Assembly (NCBI GenBank): GCA_025617745.1
Contig: CM046859.1
Coordinates: forward strand, 28,571,371-28,635,370
Direction: 5' to 3'
DNA from: Heliocidaris erythrogramma
Taxonomy: Eukaryota > Echinodermata > Echinoidea > Camarodonta > Echinometridae
Length of the DNA stretch: 64,000 bases
In this document: positions 1-12,744 of the stretch, piece by piece
Layout: each line of letters starts with the position of its first letter
How positions within the stretch are numbered: position 1 is the first letter of the stretch
Position numbers and translations under genes: made by a program
Notes under the pieces: model-generated
The model's database searches: none
What the model was told of the DNA's origin: nothing
Seen by the model: the letters and a program-made list of their open reading frames with translations, nothing else

Positions 1-1632
1 ATAATTGACTAAGCCAATTCTGAGATATTGTGATGTCAAATAGGACTATTTGATATTGCAGGATGCTTGGGAGATAAACCCCATAGCTCGAATACACGAC
101 AGGGAATCACAATTTCCGTAGGGTTGTACACAAACTACTGCACACTACTTTCTAATAGATATAACACGGAAAATAAGGCAGTTTATTGCATGGTTTGTGA
201 TTGTTTATGTTATAATAGTCGAAGAGGATGGTAAAATGACAGGCAAAAAGAAGCAAAAAAAAAAAAAAAATTTATGGACCCACCGGGGATCGAACCTGGG
301 TCACCGGAATGGGAGTCAAGTGCTTTGACCAATATACCAAAATATTTCCCATAGAGATAACACGTAAACGAAAAACGGGATTCTCAAATCACATTTTATA
401 GTTTAAAATTGACAATGATCCCGACATTAGATTGAAAAAACCGAACCCTCATAGAAAGAGTATGTATCAGGCTACAACATATTAAAATCTGGAAGGAAAT
501 AGACCAAAAATAACTGAGATACTGCTCAGAGAACGATGTCATGTACATTCATGATTCGAAAAAAAATCATCTTCCATAGACATAACACGCAAATAGGGGA
601 AATTCTGACATGTCGTTTTTAATTGAAAATTTCACTGTGATGACGTCATCAAAATGAAGAACCGTGGTGACTGATCTTGTAGAGAATTGTCTCAGCTATA
701 ACATATCAAAATTTGGAAGAAAATCAACCCCTTATTACTGAAATATTATCAAATGAATACAAAAATTATGACGTCATTTTTTCAAAATCATTTTTTTGAG
801 TTCATATGCAAATAGGATGACGTCAGAACGTGAGATCGGCAAAAATTCTGCATGAATTCAAATCTACAACTCTCAGGCTTTCAGAATATGTAAAGAAATT
901 GGGAGGTTTCCGTGCATTCTGACGAGCTATGGCGGATTTTAGATAGGCATGTTTTTACCACTTTTTACATTAGAATGCCCATTGACGCGCGCACGAATTT
1001 GAAAGTTTCACGCACGCGTGTGGCATTATGGTAGGTCGAGAAAGACTGTAAATAGTTAGAAATTGTCAAGAATAGTGTCAGGAAGACAAACCATGCGAAA
1101 AAACGGCGTTTTTACGTTATGTACGCGCTGCGCGCGCGCATAACGCGCACACGGACGCGCACGGACGGAAAATTTTAAAATGCTTAAAATGTCCTGAACC
1201 GTACTCTAATTTGATTAAAAAGTGATTTTGAGCATTTCTTAATTTTGACGCGCGCGTACGTGCGCGTCATGATGCGTGCGCGGATTTTGATGACATTTTA
1301 TGTTGACCCTTGACCTGAAGTTTATGTGTGTCAAATATGGTTCATTTTTGATGACTCGTTATGAAGATATGATTGATAATGTGATTTCACAAAATGGCGC
1401 CTGGATGACGTCACGATGACATGATGACCTTGAAAAAGATTTTGGAGCTTGACCTTATATGACCTGATGACTGACGGAAATGTCATGAAAATTGACTGAA
1501 AAGTTTTTGAGATTTCGTTGCAACAAGAAAGGGCCAGAAAATAAAAATAAATAAATAAATAAATAAATAAAGAAATAAAGAAAGAAAATTCTGACGAATA
1601 TAAGAGGTGATCTGTCGACTACGACAGATCAC
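1..1632. repeat. Large tandem repeat, copy A (left edge outside window)
   Basis: Positions 1-1632 recur almost letter for letter at 2356-3990, giving a tandem period of about 2355 bases. The repeat holds several TGACGTCA palindromes (near 645, 767, 820 and 1406), a CpG-dense alternating purine-pyrimidine stretch at about 1110-1280, a run of AAAT at 1540-1580 and a tRNA-like remnant at 275-339. No protein-coding frame is convincing. The copy may begin before the window. Confidence 0.93.
275..339 (-). other. tRNA-like remnant (Gly-CCC-like) in repeat copy A
   Basis: On the minus strand a T-arm (GGTTCGATCCCCGG) and an anticodon-like loop CTCCCAT, which would read CCC, are followed by a T-run resembling a polymerase III terminator. 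The 5' acceptor strand that should pair with TGGGTCC is absent and the anticodon stem has a mismatch, so this is a decayed tRNA or the head of a tRNA-derived SINE rather than a working tRNA gene. The same structure recurs at 2631-2695. Confidence 0.55.
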
Positions 1633-1634
1633 CT
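1605..1634. repeat. Short perfect palindrome, AGGTGATCTGTC arms
   Basis: Arms AGGTGATCTGTCG and CGACAGATCACCT are separated by four bases. Identical or near-identical palindromes stand at 3961-3990, 4037-4065 and 4116-4145, and a single arm lies near 1668. They sit in AAATAAAT-rich DNA and look like the terminal repeats of a very small foldback element. Confidence 0.8.
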
Positions 1635-2355
1635 AACTAGATATTGAATTCGTCACTGAAGACGAATTAGGTGATCTGTCTTTTGATCTTGATATTTTTG
1701 ACGAAGACGAATGACAAAATGATAATGTGAAACATGACGTTGATATCGGTAATTATAATGAATCTATTCACAATTTTTATGATTTCAGCCTTTTCCTAGC
1801 ATTTTCAATTCGTAGGCTCTACTACCTATTTTAGTGAAATAGCGCCCCCTTTGTTTCAATGGGGCATAGAGTGTGTGAACATGAATTTTGGATGATTCGT
1901 GGATATCATGACAGTGATGATGATAATGATGTTGATAATCATCATCATCATCCCGAATATCATCATGACGATGATGATGTTGATGATAATGATAATGATG
2001 ATAATATAATGACGATGATAATGATGATTATGATGGTGATAATGATGATGATTGATGGTGATGATAATGATGCTGATGATAATCATCATCATCATGAATA
2101 TCATCTCAGTGATGATGATATTGATGTTGATGATAATAATGATGATGATAATGATAATGGTGATGACCATGACTGAAGTGACATTGACCTTAGCCATGCC
2201 AAATATGAAAGAGAGATGACATTTCGTGAAGAAGATACGATCATAAGTTGATCTTTACAAAATGACGCCTGGATGACGTCACAATAATCTGATGACCTTG
2301 AAAAAGATGCGGGAACTTGACCTTATTAGGACTGATGACTGACAAAAATTTGAAG
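1633..2355. repeat. Spacer with GAT/ATC trinucleotide microsatellite
   Basis: Present only in the first tandem unit. Positions 1905-2170 are an imperfect (GAT)n/(ATC)n array in which GAT-rich and ATC-rich blocks alternate and could fold back. The Asp/His/Asn-rich and Ile/Met-rich reading frames across it come from the trinucleotide repeat and are not considered genes. Confidence 0.85.
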
Positions 2356-3990
2356 ATAATTGACTAAGCCAATTCTGAGATATTGTGATGTCAAATAGGA
2401 CTATTTGATATTGCAGGATGCTTGGGAGATAAACCCCATAGCTCGAATACACGACAGGGAATCACAATTTCCGTAGGGTTGTACACAAACTACTGCACAC
2501 TACTTTCTAATAGATATAACACGGAAAATAAGGCAGTTTATTGCATGGTTTGTGATTGTTTATGTTATAATAGTCGAAGAGGATGGTAAAATGACAGGCA
2601 AAAAGAAGCAAAAAAAAAAAAAAAAAATTATGGACCCACCGGGGATCGAACCTGGGTCACCGGAATGGGAGTCAAGTGCTTTGACCAATATACCAAAATA
2701 TTTCCCATAGAGATAACACGTAAACGAAAAACGGGATTCTCAAATCACATTTTATAGTTTAAAATTGACAATGATCCCGACATTAGATTGAAAAAACCGA
2801 ACCCTCATAGAAAGAGTATGTATCAGGCTACAACATATTAAAATCTGGAAGGAAATAGACGAAAAATAACTGAGATACTGCTCAGAGAACGATGTCATGT
2901 ACATTCATGATTCGAAAAAAAATCATCTTCCATAGACATAACACGCAAATAGGGGAAATTCTGACATGTCGTTTTTAATTGAAAATTTCACTGTGATGAC
3001 GTCATCAAAATGAAGAACCGTGGTGACTGATCTTGTAGAGAATTGTCTCAGCTATAACATATCAAAATTTGGAAGAAAATCAACCACTTATTACTGAAAT
3101 ATTATCAAATGAATACAAAAATGATGACGTCATTTTTTCAAAATCATTTTTTTGAGTTCATATGCAAATAGGATGACGTCAGAACGTGAGATCGGCAAAA
3201 ATTCTGCATGAATTCAAATCTACAACTCTCAGGCTTTCAGAATATGTAAAGAAATTGGGAGGTTTCCGTGCATTCTGACGAGCTATGGCGGATTTTAGAT
3301 AGGCATGTTTTTACCACTTTTTACATTAGAATGCCCATTGACGCGCGCACGAATTTGAAAGTTTCACGCACGCGTGTGGCATTATGGTAGGTCGAGAAAG
3401 ACTGTAAATAGTTAGAAATTGTCAAGAATAGTGTCAGGAAGACAAACCATGCGAAAAAACGGCGTTTTTACGTTATGTACGCGCTGCGCGCGCGCATAAC
3501 GCGCACACGGACGCGCACGGACGGAAAATTTTAAAATGCTTAAAATGTCCTGAACCGTACTCTAATTTGATTAAAAAGTGATTTTGAGCATTTCTTAATT
3601 TTGACGCGCGCGTACGTGCGCGTCATCATGCGTGCGCGGATTTTGATGACATTTTATGTTGACCCTTGACCTGAAGTTCATGTGTGTCAAATATGGTTCA
3701 TTTTTGATGACTCGTTATGAAGATATGATTGATAATGTGATTTCACAAAATGGCGCCTGGATGACGTCACGATGACATGATGACCTTGAAAAAGATTTTG
3801 GAGCTTGACCTTATATGACCTGATGACTGACGGAAATGTCATGAAAATTGACTGAAAAGTTTTTGAGATTTCGTTGCAACAAGAAAGGGCCAGAAAATAA
3901 AAATAAATAAATAAATAAAGAAATAAAGAAATAAAGAAAGAAAATTCTGACGAATATAAGAGGTGATCTGTCGACTACGACAGATCACCT
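2356..3990. repeat. Large tandem repeat, copy B
   Basis: Second copy of 1-1632, differing at only a few positions, for example in the length of the poly-A tract at about 2611-2627 and of the AAAT run. It lacks the GAT-rich spacer and runs directly into the palindrome series at 3961-4145. High identity implies a recent duplication or homogenisation. Confidence 0.93.
2631..2695 (-). other. tRNA-like remnant in repeat copy B
   Basis: Same T-arm, CCC-type anticodon loop and flanking T-run (minus strand) as at 275-339; it was duplicated with the surrounding repeat. The 5' acceptor half is missing here too. Confidence 0.55.
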
Positions 3991-4148
3991 AATAAATAAA
4001 TAATAAATAAAGAAAGAAAATTCTGACGAATACAATAGGTGATCTGTCACGTTGACAGATCACCTAATAAATAAATAATAAAGAAATAAAGAAAGAAAAT
4101 TCTGACGAATATAAGAGGTGATCTGTCGACTACGACAGATCACCTAAA
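3940..4148. repeat. Three tandem copies of a palindrome-bearing 75-80 bp unit
   Basis: Each unit has AAATAAAT/AAAG-rich DNA, the string TTCTGACGAATA and an AGGTGATCTGTC palindrome (3961-3990, 4037-4065, 4116-4145). The middle palindrome has a different loop from the outer two. From 4149 to 4313 no feature is seen. Confidence 0.8.
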
Positions 4149-4313
4149 AAGTAGAGTTGTTACATGGTTGAACATAAATGAATGGAAAAGGGGCATGCAC
4201 TAAAAAGCCAAGAAAAGGCTTGTATGAACGCACATGCCCAACGTGGATTGATGATTAAAATAATATTGCTACCATGGATGCGGTAATTAAGTACAGTACC
4301 AAGTAATAATAAT

Positions 4314-6378
4314 TTAAATATCAATTTTATTTACGCATTTTTTTTAAATTTGTGATACTTCTCTCTTGCATTTTTCCGCCCCCCCCCCCCCTCTCATCTT
4401 GTAAGAACAAAATTATGGCTACGTTCAATATTCAGCAGTTTCTTAATTTCTTGAGGCCTAGTAAGTGTGAGGCAGATCGTTGATAATTATGTTGAATATG
4501 GCGTGAATAAATTAAACATGGGTGGACAGAGGTTGAGGGATTCATAACTGATTCCCTTTACTTCATTTTAGCGTCTTTTTATTTTCAGAGAAATATTGGA
4601 GTTGCATTTTTGATAAGAATCAAGCAAAACAAACATAGAATCAAACAAGAAACGATTCAACACGAGAACACAACAGAAGTTGAATGAGTGAGAGAGTGAT
4701 AGCCTGGTGAGAGGAGAAGATTGAGAGGGCGATAGGGGTGCATGGTCGGGTGGGGACCAGCATGATGATGAGGGGAGATGATCTTAAGCTCTATATTATA
4801 ACATCAATGCGTTTATATAATAGTGCACAAATAATAGTGGTGGTGGCATTAGCTGGAAGGGATGGGGAATAGAGTCCTGATGAAAGGAAAAGTCCTATAA
4901 TTTTATGTAGATAATTATGTTGAATATGGCGTGAATAAATTAAAAATGAGTTGAGAGAGGTTAAGGGATGAAATCAGTTATGAAACTGATTCCCTTACTG
5001 CGTTTTAGCGTCATTTTTTATTTGCAGAGGAATATTGGAGATAGGTTTTGATAATCATCAAGCAAAACAAACGTACCTCAAAACATACGATTCAACACGA
5101 GAACGCAAAAGGAGTTGAGTGAGTGAGATGGATAAAGATAGAAAGAGAGAGAGATAGGGATTTGATGATTGCAAAGGACGGGGTGAGGAGAGGAGAATTG
5201 CGAAAAGAAGGAAAAGGAGGGAGATATGAGGGCGGGAATAGTTTAGAGAGGGAGGTAATAAGAAAGTAATAGTGGTAAGATGGGTTATTGAGAGGGAGAG
5301 AGCGAGAGAGAGAAATAGAGATATGATGATTGCAAAGGACGAGACGAGAAGAAGAGAGTTGGGAACGAGAAAGAAAAAAAGAGAGAGGTAAGATTGAGAT
5401 GGAGGGAGGGAGAGAGAACGATGGAGAGAGAGAGCGAGATGATGACGACTGTAAATGACGGGGCGAGGAGGAGAGAGATGGGATAGAGAAAGAGAGAGAG
5501 AGAGAAAGATATATATAATTATTGAGATGTGAGGGCGGGAAGATTTTAGAACGAGAGGTAATGAGGAAATGAGAAAACGATAGATTGAAAGAGTGGAGGT
5601 AGGGTGGGGGTAGGGGCCAGTAACTATGACGATGAGGATCTAGAGTTCTGCATTATATCGAATAATATATATTCCTATAACAACAGTTTGTTTATTATGC
5701 AAAGAATGAACCCAATTTTGATTTTACTGTTATATATTATTGTTCGATGTCAATATTATTTAGTTTGTATTGTTTTGCAATGACAATTAAGTTATCAGCT
5801 ATCACTTTCTATGTTACATTTCCATGTAAACTCTCTCTCTTGCCATTCGCCTGTATAGAAATTATATTGTGTAGGTAGATCTTTTGGTAAATAAGGTTAC
5901 AACCGCTCTATTTTTTTTTTATATTACTCTAATTGATGAACCGGGATTTTAACTGAAATAAAATATCCAAATAATAGCATAGTGGCACGAGCAGGAGGGG
6001 GGTATAGAGTCCTGACGCAGATCCTGGTGCAAACAAAAGTCCTATGCCCTCTGCCAGTATTTTGGATAATGGTGAATAGTCCATCAATGGGCCCCGATTT
6101 CTAAGAACATCCTGTCATAAATTGCTACATGGAGATCGCATAGAATTAGGGGGTGGGGGTTATAGACCCCTGAGAAGAAAAGTTCTATCCCGTGGCGTGT
6201 TCCCATAGACAATGGCCAATAGTCGATGATCGCAACAAAATAATGCATGATGCATAGTATTTTGGTTTCTCTTGCAATCTATTTCTACCCAAGCAGAATA
6301 ACCAAATAACGCGGTGCTTCATTAGTATAACATCATACAGACAACTATTGATACTAATCTAATGAAAAATAATGCTCC
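4314..6378. repeat. GA-rich tandem repeat, unit 1 (2065 bp)
   Basis: Starts in an AT-rich stretch followed by a C-run (about 4378-4391), then long GAGA/GGGA-rich blocks and AT-rich DNA. It is repeated from 6379 with very high identity. Inside, a segment of about 430 bases is itself repeated (the string GATAATTATGTTGAATATGG near 4479 and again near 4911), so the repeat is nested. No gene is seen. Confidence 0.92.
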
Positions 6379-8413
6379 TTAAATATCAATTTTATTTACG
6401 CATTTTTTTTAAATTTGTGATACTTCTCTCTTGCATTTTTCCGCCCCCCCCCCCCCCTCTCATCTTGTAAGAACAAAATTATGGCTACGTTCAATATTCA
6501 GCAGTTTCTTAATTTCTTGAGGCCTAGTAAGTGTGAGGCAGATCGTTGATAATTATGTTGAATATGGCGTGAATAAATTAAACATGGGTGGACAGAGGTT
6601 GAGGGATTCATAACTGATTCCCTTTACTTCATTTTAGCGTCTTTTTATTTTCAGAGAAATATTGGAGTTGCATTTTTGATAAGAATCAAGCAAAACAAAC
6701 ATAGAATCAAACAAGAAACGATTCAACACGAGAACACAACAGAAGTTGAATGAGTGAGAGAGTGATAGCCTGGTGAGAGGAGAAGATTGAGAGGGCGATA
6801 GGGGTGCATGGTCGGGTGGGGACCAGCATGATGATGAGGAGAGATGATCTAAAGCTCTATATTATAACAACATCAATGCGTTTATATAATATTGCACAAA
6901 TAATAGTGGTGGTGGCATTAGCTGGAAGGGATGGGGAATAGAGTCCTGATGAAAGGAAAAGTCCTATAATTTTATGTAGATAATTATGTTGAATATGGCG
7001 TGAATAAATTAAAAATGAGTTGAGAGAGGTTAAGGGATGAAATCAGTTATGAAACTGATTCCCTTACTGCGTTTTAGCGTCTTTTTTTATTTGCAGAGGA
7101 ATATTGGAGATAGGTTTTGATAATCATCAAGCAAAACAAACGTACCTCAAAACATACGATTCAACACGAGAACGCAAAAGGAGTTGAGTGAGTGAGATGG
7201 ATAAAGATAGAAAGAGAGAGAGATAGGGATTTGATGATTGCAAAGGACGGGGTGAGGAGAGGAGAATTGCGAAAAGAAGGAAAAGGAGGGAGATATGAGG
7301 GCGGGAATAGTTTAGAGAGAGAGGTAATAAGAAAGTAATAGTGGTAAGATGGGTTATTGAGAGGGAGAGAGCGAGAGCGAGAGCGAGAGAGAGTACTAGA
7401 GATATGATGATTGCAAAGGACGAGACGAGGAGAAGAGAGTTGGGAACGAGAAAGAAAAAAAAGAGATATGAGGGCCAGAAAAGTTTAGAGAGGTAATGAG
7501 AAAGTAATAAAGGTAAGATTGAGATGGAGGGAGGGAGAGAGAACGATGGAGAGAGAGAGAGCGAGATGATGACGACTGTAAATGACGGGGCGAGGAGGAG
7601 AGAGATGGGATAGAGAAAGAGAGAGAGAGAGAAAGATATATATAATTATTGAGATGTGAGGGCGGGAAGATTTTAGAACGAGAGGTAATGAGGAAATGAG
7701 AAAACGATAGATTGAAAGAGTGGAGGTAGGGTGGGGGTAGGGGCCAGTAACTATGACGATGAGGATCTAGAGTTCTGCATTATATCGAATAATATATATT
7801 CCTATAACAACAGTTTGTTTATTATGCAAAGAATGAACCCAATTTTGATTTTACTGTTATATATTATTGTTCGATGTCAATATTATTTAGTTTGTATTGT
7901 TTTGCAATGACAATTAAGTTATCAGCTATCACTTTCTATGTTACATTTCCATGTAAACTCTCTCTCTTGCCATTCGCCTGTATAGAAATTATATTGTGTA
8001 GGTAGATCTTTTGGTAAATAAGGTTACAACCGCTCTATTTTTTTTATATTACTCTAATTGATGAACCGGGATTTTAACTGAAATAAAATATCCAAATAAT
8101 AGCATAGTGGCACGAGCAGGAGGGGGGTATAGAGTCCTGGCGCAGATCCTGGTGCAAACAAAAGTCCTATGCCCTCTGCCAGTATTTTGGATAATGGTGA
8201 ATAGTCCATCAATGGGCCCCGATTTCTAAGAACATCCTGTCATAAATTGCTACATGGAGATCGCATAGAGTTATGGGGTGGGGGTTATAGACCCCTGAGA
8301 AGAAAAGTTCTATCCCGTGGCGTGTTCCCATAGACAATGGCCAATAGTCGATGATTGCAACAAAATAATGCATGATGGCTAGTGTTTTGGTTTCTCTTCC
8401 AATCTATTTCTAC
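6379..8413. repeat. GA-rich tandem repeat, unit 2
   Basis: Near-identical copy of 4314-6378 with small insertions and deletions in the GA blocks, for example extra GAGAGCGA around 7365-7385. It is followed by a degenerate partial third copy. Confidence 0.92.
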
Positions 8414-8415
8414 CC

Positions 8416-9480
8416 ATTTGTGATACTTCTCTCTTGCATTTTCCGCCCCCCCCCCCTTTATCTTGTAAGAAAATAAATTATGGCTACGTTCAATATTTAG
8501 CAGTTTCTTAATTTCTTGAGGCCTAGTAACTGTGAGTGAGGCAGATCGTAGATAATTATGTTGAATATGGAGGGTGAATAAATTAAAAATGAGTGGAAAG
8601 AGGTTAAGGGATTCATAACTTACTGCGCTTACTGCGTTTTAGCGTTTTTATTTGCAGAGGAATATTGGAGGTTTTGATAATCATCAAGCAAAACAAACGT
8701 ACCTCAAAACATACGATTCAACACGAGAACGCAAAAGGAGTTGAGTGAGTGAGATGGATAAAGATAGAAAGAGAGATATAAATTTGATGATTGCAAAGGA
8801 CGAGACAAAGAGAAGAGAATTGGGAAAGAGAGAAACAAAAAGGAGAGATGAGAGAGAGAAAAAAAGGAGAGATGAGGGCGAGAAAAGTTTACAGAGGTAA
8901 AGAGAAAGTGATAGTGGTAAGATGGGATATTGAGAGGGAGGGGCGAGAGCGAGAGAGGGAGAGGGAGATTTGATGATTGCAAAGGACGAGACGAAGAAAG
9001 GAGAATTGGGAAAGAGAAAGAAAAAAAAGAGATATGAGGGCGAGAAAAGTTTAGAGAGGTAAAGAGAAATTGATAGTGGTACGATTGATAGGAAGGGAGG
9101 GAGAGAGAGAACGAGAGAGAGAGAGAGATAGAGATATGATGATGACAACTGTAAATGACAGGGTGAGGAGGAGACACTTGGGATAGAAAATGAGAGAGAG
9201 GGATATATATACATATATAATTATTGAGATGTAGGGCGGGAAGATTTTAGAAAGAGAGGTAATGAGAAAACGATAGATTGAAAGAGTGGAGGTAGGGTGG
9301 GGTAGGGGCATACAAACATACGATTCAACACGAGAACGCAAAAGGAGTTGAGTGAGTGAGGTGGATAAAGATAGAAAGAGAGGAAGATAGAGATTTGATT
9401 ATTGCGAAGGACGGGGTGAGGAGAAGAGAGGTGCGAAAAAGAAGGAAAAGGAGACAGATTTCAAAGTTTCGAAAGAGGGG
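8416..9480. repeat. GA-rich tandem repeat, degenerate partial copies
   Basis: A partial third copy begins at the equivalent of base 4345. Internal blocks are reordered or lost, and a further fragment starts near 9311 (string CATACGATTCAACACGAGAAC). The long frames on both strands here are low-complexity Ser/Leu/Phe- or Glu/Arg-rich products of the GA tract and are not genes. Confidence 0.85.
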
Positions 9481-10264
9481 TACTAAGAAAGCGATAGTGG
9501 TAAGACATAATAAAAGTAGAAGAATGAAAATATAAAGGCGATACAAAATAACTGAACAGAAAGCGAATAAAAACTTTATGGTATATACAAAATAATACAG
9601 AAGACATGTTTTTAACATTTTATAGATCTCCACAGACATACTGAGGGGGTTATAGACAAACATGATAATAGTATGCAAAAAAATATAAAAAATAATGACA
9701 CACGCATCACGTAACGATTTTGTGAACAAGTTTCAATCACCCAAGTCATATGTATTGAGTGGAGGGAAAAGCCTTGACACGAGAATAATAACATTTAGAC
9801 TCACGCTTCACCAGCTCTTTCAATCATGAATATTCATACTATGCTGGCGAATAAGCGAGCTGCATTTGAAGCGCTGTTCTGCCATTGGTCAACTCCGAGC
9901 TCATTTTCCCGGGATGTCTGCCCATAGACATGCGTGTATTGCCATACACAACGTTTATAACACACGTTCTATTGGGAAACCTTGACGATGCTTGCGGCAT
10001 TATCCAAAAAAACCTCTTCAAAATACTGCCGAGAAAATATGATTTTACTCAAAAAATGTTAATATAAACCCATATTTTTTTAATGGTTTATTGAATGCTT
10101 AATCTGTTATCAATACATCAATATGAAAAAATCTGAATATAAAGTTAGTTTTGTACAATTAAAATGGATGAAACAGAAAAAAGTTTATCGGGCAACTATA
10201 CGTGCCATCGGCACTAAAGGGTTATGGGCAACTATACGTGCCTCCGGCACCGTAAGAGTTAAAC
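9481..10264. other. Non-coding stretch, no gene seen
   Basis: No recognisable gene. A 38-base motif is present twice in tandem at about 10193-10262 (GGGCAACTATACGTGCC in each copy). Short open frames at 9839-10067 match nothing I recognise. Confidence 0.5.
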
Positions 10265-12238
10265 AAAAACTAAAATACAATAAACCGAGAAAGTAAAACA
10301 GGACAAAATATATAAACACACAACATACATATAGTCATCCTAACATAAATTAATAATTGCTAAGTAATTTCTTTTTGTATTGTCTTTTAAAAGTATTATT
10401 AAACTGTGTATTAATTCTGCTAAATTCCAAACTATTCCATAAAGTGGGGCCTGTATGTCGTATGGAATATTTAGATCTATCATTTGAGAAGGCCCACCTG
10501 TGAAATTGATTACATGATCTGGTAAAATAATTGTGAATATTAGAGTTAATTGAGAACATGTTCATTAAATATGGCGATAGATTATTTGTGTGGTAGCGTT
10601 GCATTATTGAAGCAATTTGAATCCTAGTAATATCTGGAAGTTTAAGTGTTCGTAATGATTTAAATAACAAGGATGTTGGTGCATTATAGTCCGTTTTCAT
10701 ACATATACGTATTGCTTTCTTTTGTAAAATAATTAATTTTTGTAAATGGGAAGAATATGTGTTACCCCATATTGAATTACAGTATGATAAATGGGACAAA
10801 ATATAAGAATTGTAAAGAGTGAATAATATATAACTAGGTAATTCATATTTCAAACGGTTTAGAATTCCAATAAAACGTGATATTTTAACAGAGACTGAAG
10901 TAATGTGATCATTCCAACATAAGTTATTGTTAAAAATTACTCCTAAAAACTTTACTGAATCATAAAATTTCAATTGGGTTACGTCAACCTTAAGAGATAG
11001 GTCAGTCTGATTATATTGCACACCTTTCTTTTTATAAAAATGGACACACTGAGTTTTACTCGTATTCAAAGAAAGTCTATTGCACTTAAACCAGGCAGAA
11101 ATTTTGGCAAGATTTCTATTTAAAATTTCAAGTAAAATATTAATATTATCATGAGAGGCAAGTAGTGACGTATCATCGGCATAAAGAATAAAATGAGGTT
11201 CACGGCAAGAGTTAACAATATCATTAATATAGATTAAAAATAATAAGGGCCCGAGAATTGAGCCTTGAGGCACACCTGAATTTAATTTCAAGAAAGACGA
11301 ATGGGCATTGTTGTAGACAGTAAATTGTTCTCTGTGTAATAAATATGATTTGAACCAATTAAAAGACACCCCTCTTATACCGTAATATTGCAACTTGTTG
11401 AGTAATATATCATGAGAAAGCGAATCAAAAGCTTTGGAGAGATCCATGAAGACTCCTATAACTTCTTTGCCGGCACTGAGTTCACTAATTATTCTATCAT
11501 GAATTTCAATAACTGCCATTTCTGTAGAGTAATTTTGACGGAAGCCATATTGACTGTCATATAATAAATTGTTGTGTTGTAAAAAACAGTAGAGTCTATT
11601 AAAAACTAATTTCTCTAATATTTTGGAGAAACATGGTAAAATTGATATTGGGCGGTAGTTGGTAAATTGATTCGGATTGTCCTTTTTAAAAACGGGAACA
11701 ACTTTGGCTATTTTTAGTTTAGAGGGTACGAATCCAGTTGTGAGAGATGTGTTGAAAATATATAAAAGTGGATCTATAATAAAGGGCAAGACATATTTCA
11801 CAACAGATGGATGAATGTTATCAAATCCACTACTTTTACTAGCTTTAAGTGATTTACCAATGTCTAATATTTCTTTCTTTGTAACTGGTTTAAAGAACAA
11901 AGTATGTGAGAGTGGTTCATTCATATAAGAATGAAACGAATTACAATTGTCTTTATTTAAATCATTACATGTACTTGATCCAACGTTGACAAAATATTGG
12001 TTAAAGTTTTCTGCAATTTCAAAATGATCACTAATATAACAGCCATTATTTAAAAAAGTGGTTTCTTTATCAAGATTATTTTTCTGTTTTCCTAAAATAT
12101 TGTTTATAAGTTTCCATGTTTTGTTTGAATTTGTTTTCATAGATTCAAACTTGATAAAATAATATTTTTTCTTCTCTCGTCGGAGAGTTGAAGTAACTTC
12201 ATTACGTATCTTTTTATATCTATCATGATGAGCTTTTA
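10265..12238 (-). mobile_element. 5'-truncated LINE (CR1/Jockey-type group)
   Basis: Minus-strand non-LTR retrotransposon. The upper end stops in the ATAATAAT microsatellite at 12239-12350, so ORF1, the endonuclease and the start of ORF2 are lost. The region below 10350 is AT-rich 3' sequence. The exact 3' end and any target duplication are not clear. Confidence 0.85.
10350..12238 (-). pseudogene. LINE reverse transcriptase (ORF2 C-terminal two thirds)
   Basis: Reverse transcriptase of a non-LTR retrotransposon, which copies its RNA onto nicked target DNA. The frame is continuous to the stop at 10350. Hallmarks on the minus strand are a YRPISILP block, the GVPQGSILGPLLFLIYINDI block, the catalytic YADD box, a KTQCVHFYKKK-like block and the C-terminal HLSYCNSIWGNTY and QKKAIRIC motifs typical of the CR1/L2/Jockey group. 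No stop interrupts about 630 codons, so the copy is fairly young. The apparent N-terminus, rich in Ile and Met, is read from the flanking ATT repeat and does not belong to the element. Without endonuclease or ORF1 it cannot be autonomous. Confidence 0.9.
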
Positions 12239-12350
12239 TAATAATAATAATAATCATAATAATAATGATGATAATATTGATAGGAATTACGATAATAATG
12301 GCTATTTCTCTGGATTTTATTATAATTGTTATTATAATTGTTATCATCAT
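12239..12350. repeat. ATT/ATAATA microsatellite at the LINE truncation point
   Basis: Irregular ATA/ATT/ATC triplet repeat abutting the truncated 5' end of the LINE. Confidence 0.75.
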
Positions 12351-12361
12351 TGTTATGATTA

Positions 12362-12735
12362 TTGAATACGAACCCTATTAGATTTTCGGAAATACGAACC
12401 CTTTTTCGTTTACGGAATTACGAACCCTTTTTCATTTTCGGAAATACGAACCCTTTTTCATTTTCGGAAATACGAACCCTTTTTCATTTTCAGGAAATAC
12501 GAACCCTATTTCATTTTCGGAAATACGAACCCTTTTTCGTTTACGGAATTACGAACCCTTTTTCATTTTCGGAAATACGAACCCTTTTTCATTTTCGGAA
12601 ATACGAACCCTTTTTCATTTTCGGAAATACGAACCCTATTTTAGTTTCGGAAATACGAACCTTCGGAATTATGAACCCTTTTTCATATTCGGAAATACGA
12701 ACCTTCGGAATTATGAACCCTATTTCATTTTCGGA
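12362..12735. repeat. 26-bp minisatellite (TACGAACCCTTTTTCATTTTC core)
   Basis: About 13 tandem copies of a 26-base unit plus two shortened 15-base units near the right end. Units alternate between GGAAATACGAACCC and GGAATTACGAACCC forms. Since 26 is not a multiple of three and the unit lacks stops, a 159-codon frame with a 26-residue period runs through it; this is a by-product of the repeat. Confidence 0.93.
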
Positions 12736-12744
12736 GTGCTTCAG

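Noticed and set aside
275-339. Functional tRNA-Gly
   Set aside because: No 5' acceptor strand and a mismatched anticodon stem.
1856-2197. Overlapping long frames on both strands (Asp/His-rich and Ile-rich)
   Set aside because: They translate the GAT/ATC trinucleotide repeat; no domain, and both strands are open for the same reason.
8684-9341. Several Ser/Leu/Phe-rich and Glu/Arg-rich frames
   Set aside because: Products of GA/CT-rich tandem repeats with no stop codons, not proteins.
12362-12735. CRISPR-like regular repeats
   Set aside because: No distinct spacers, units are contiguous, and the DNA is animal.
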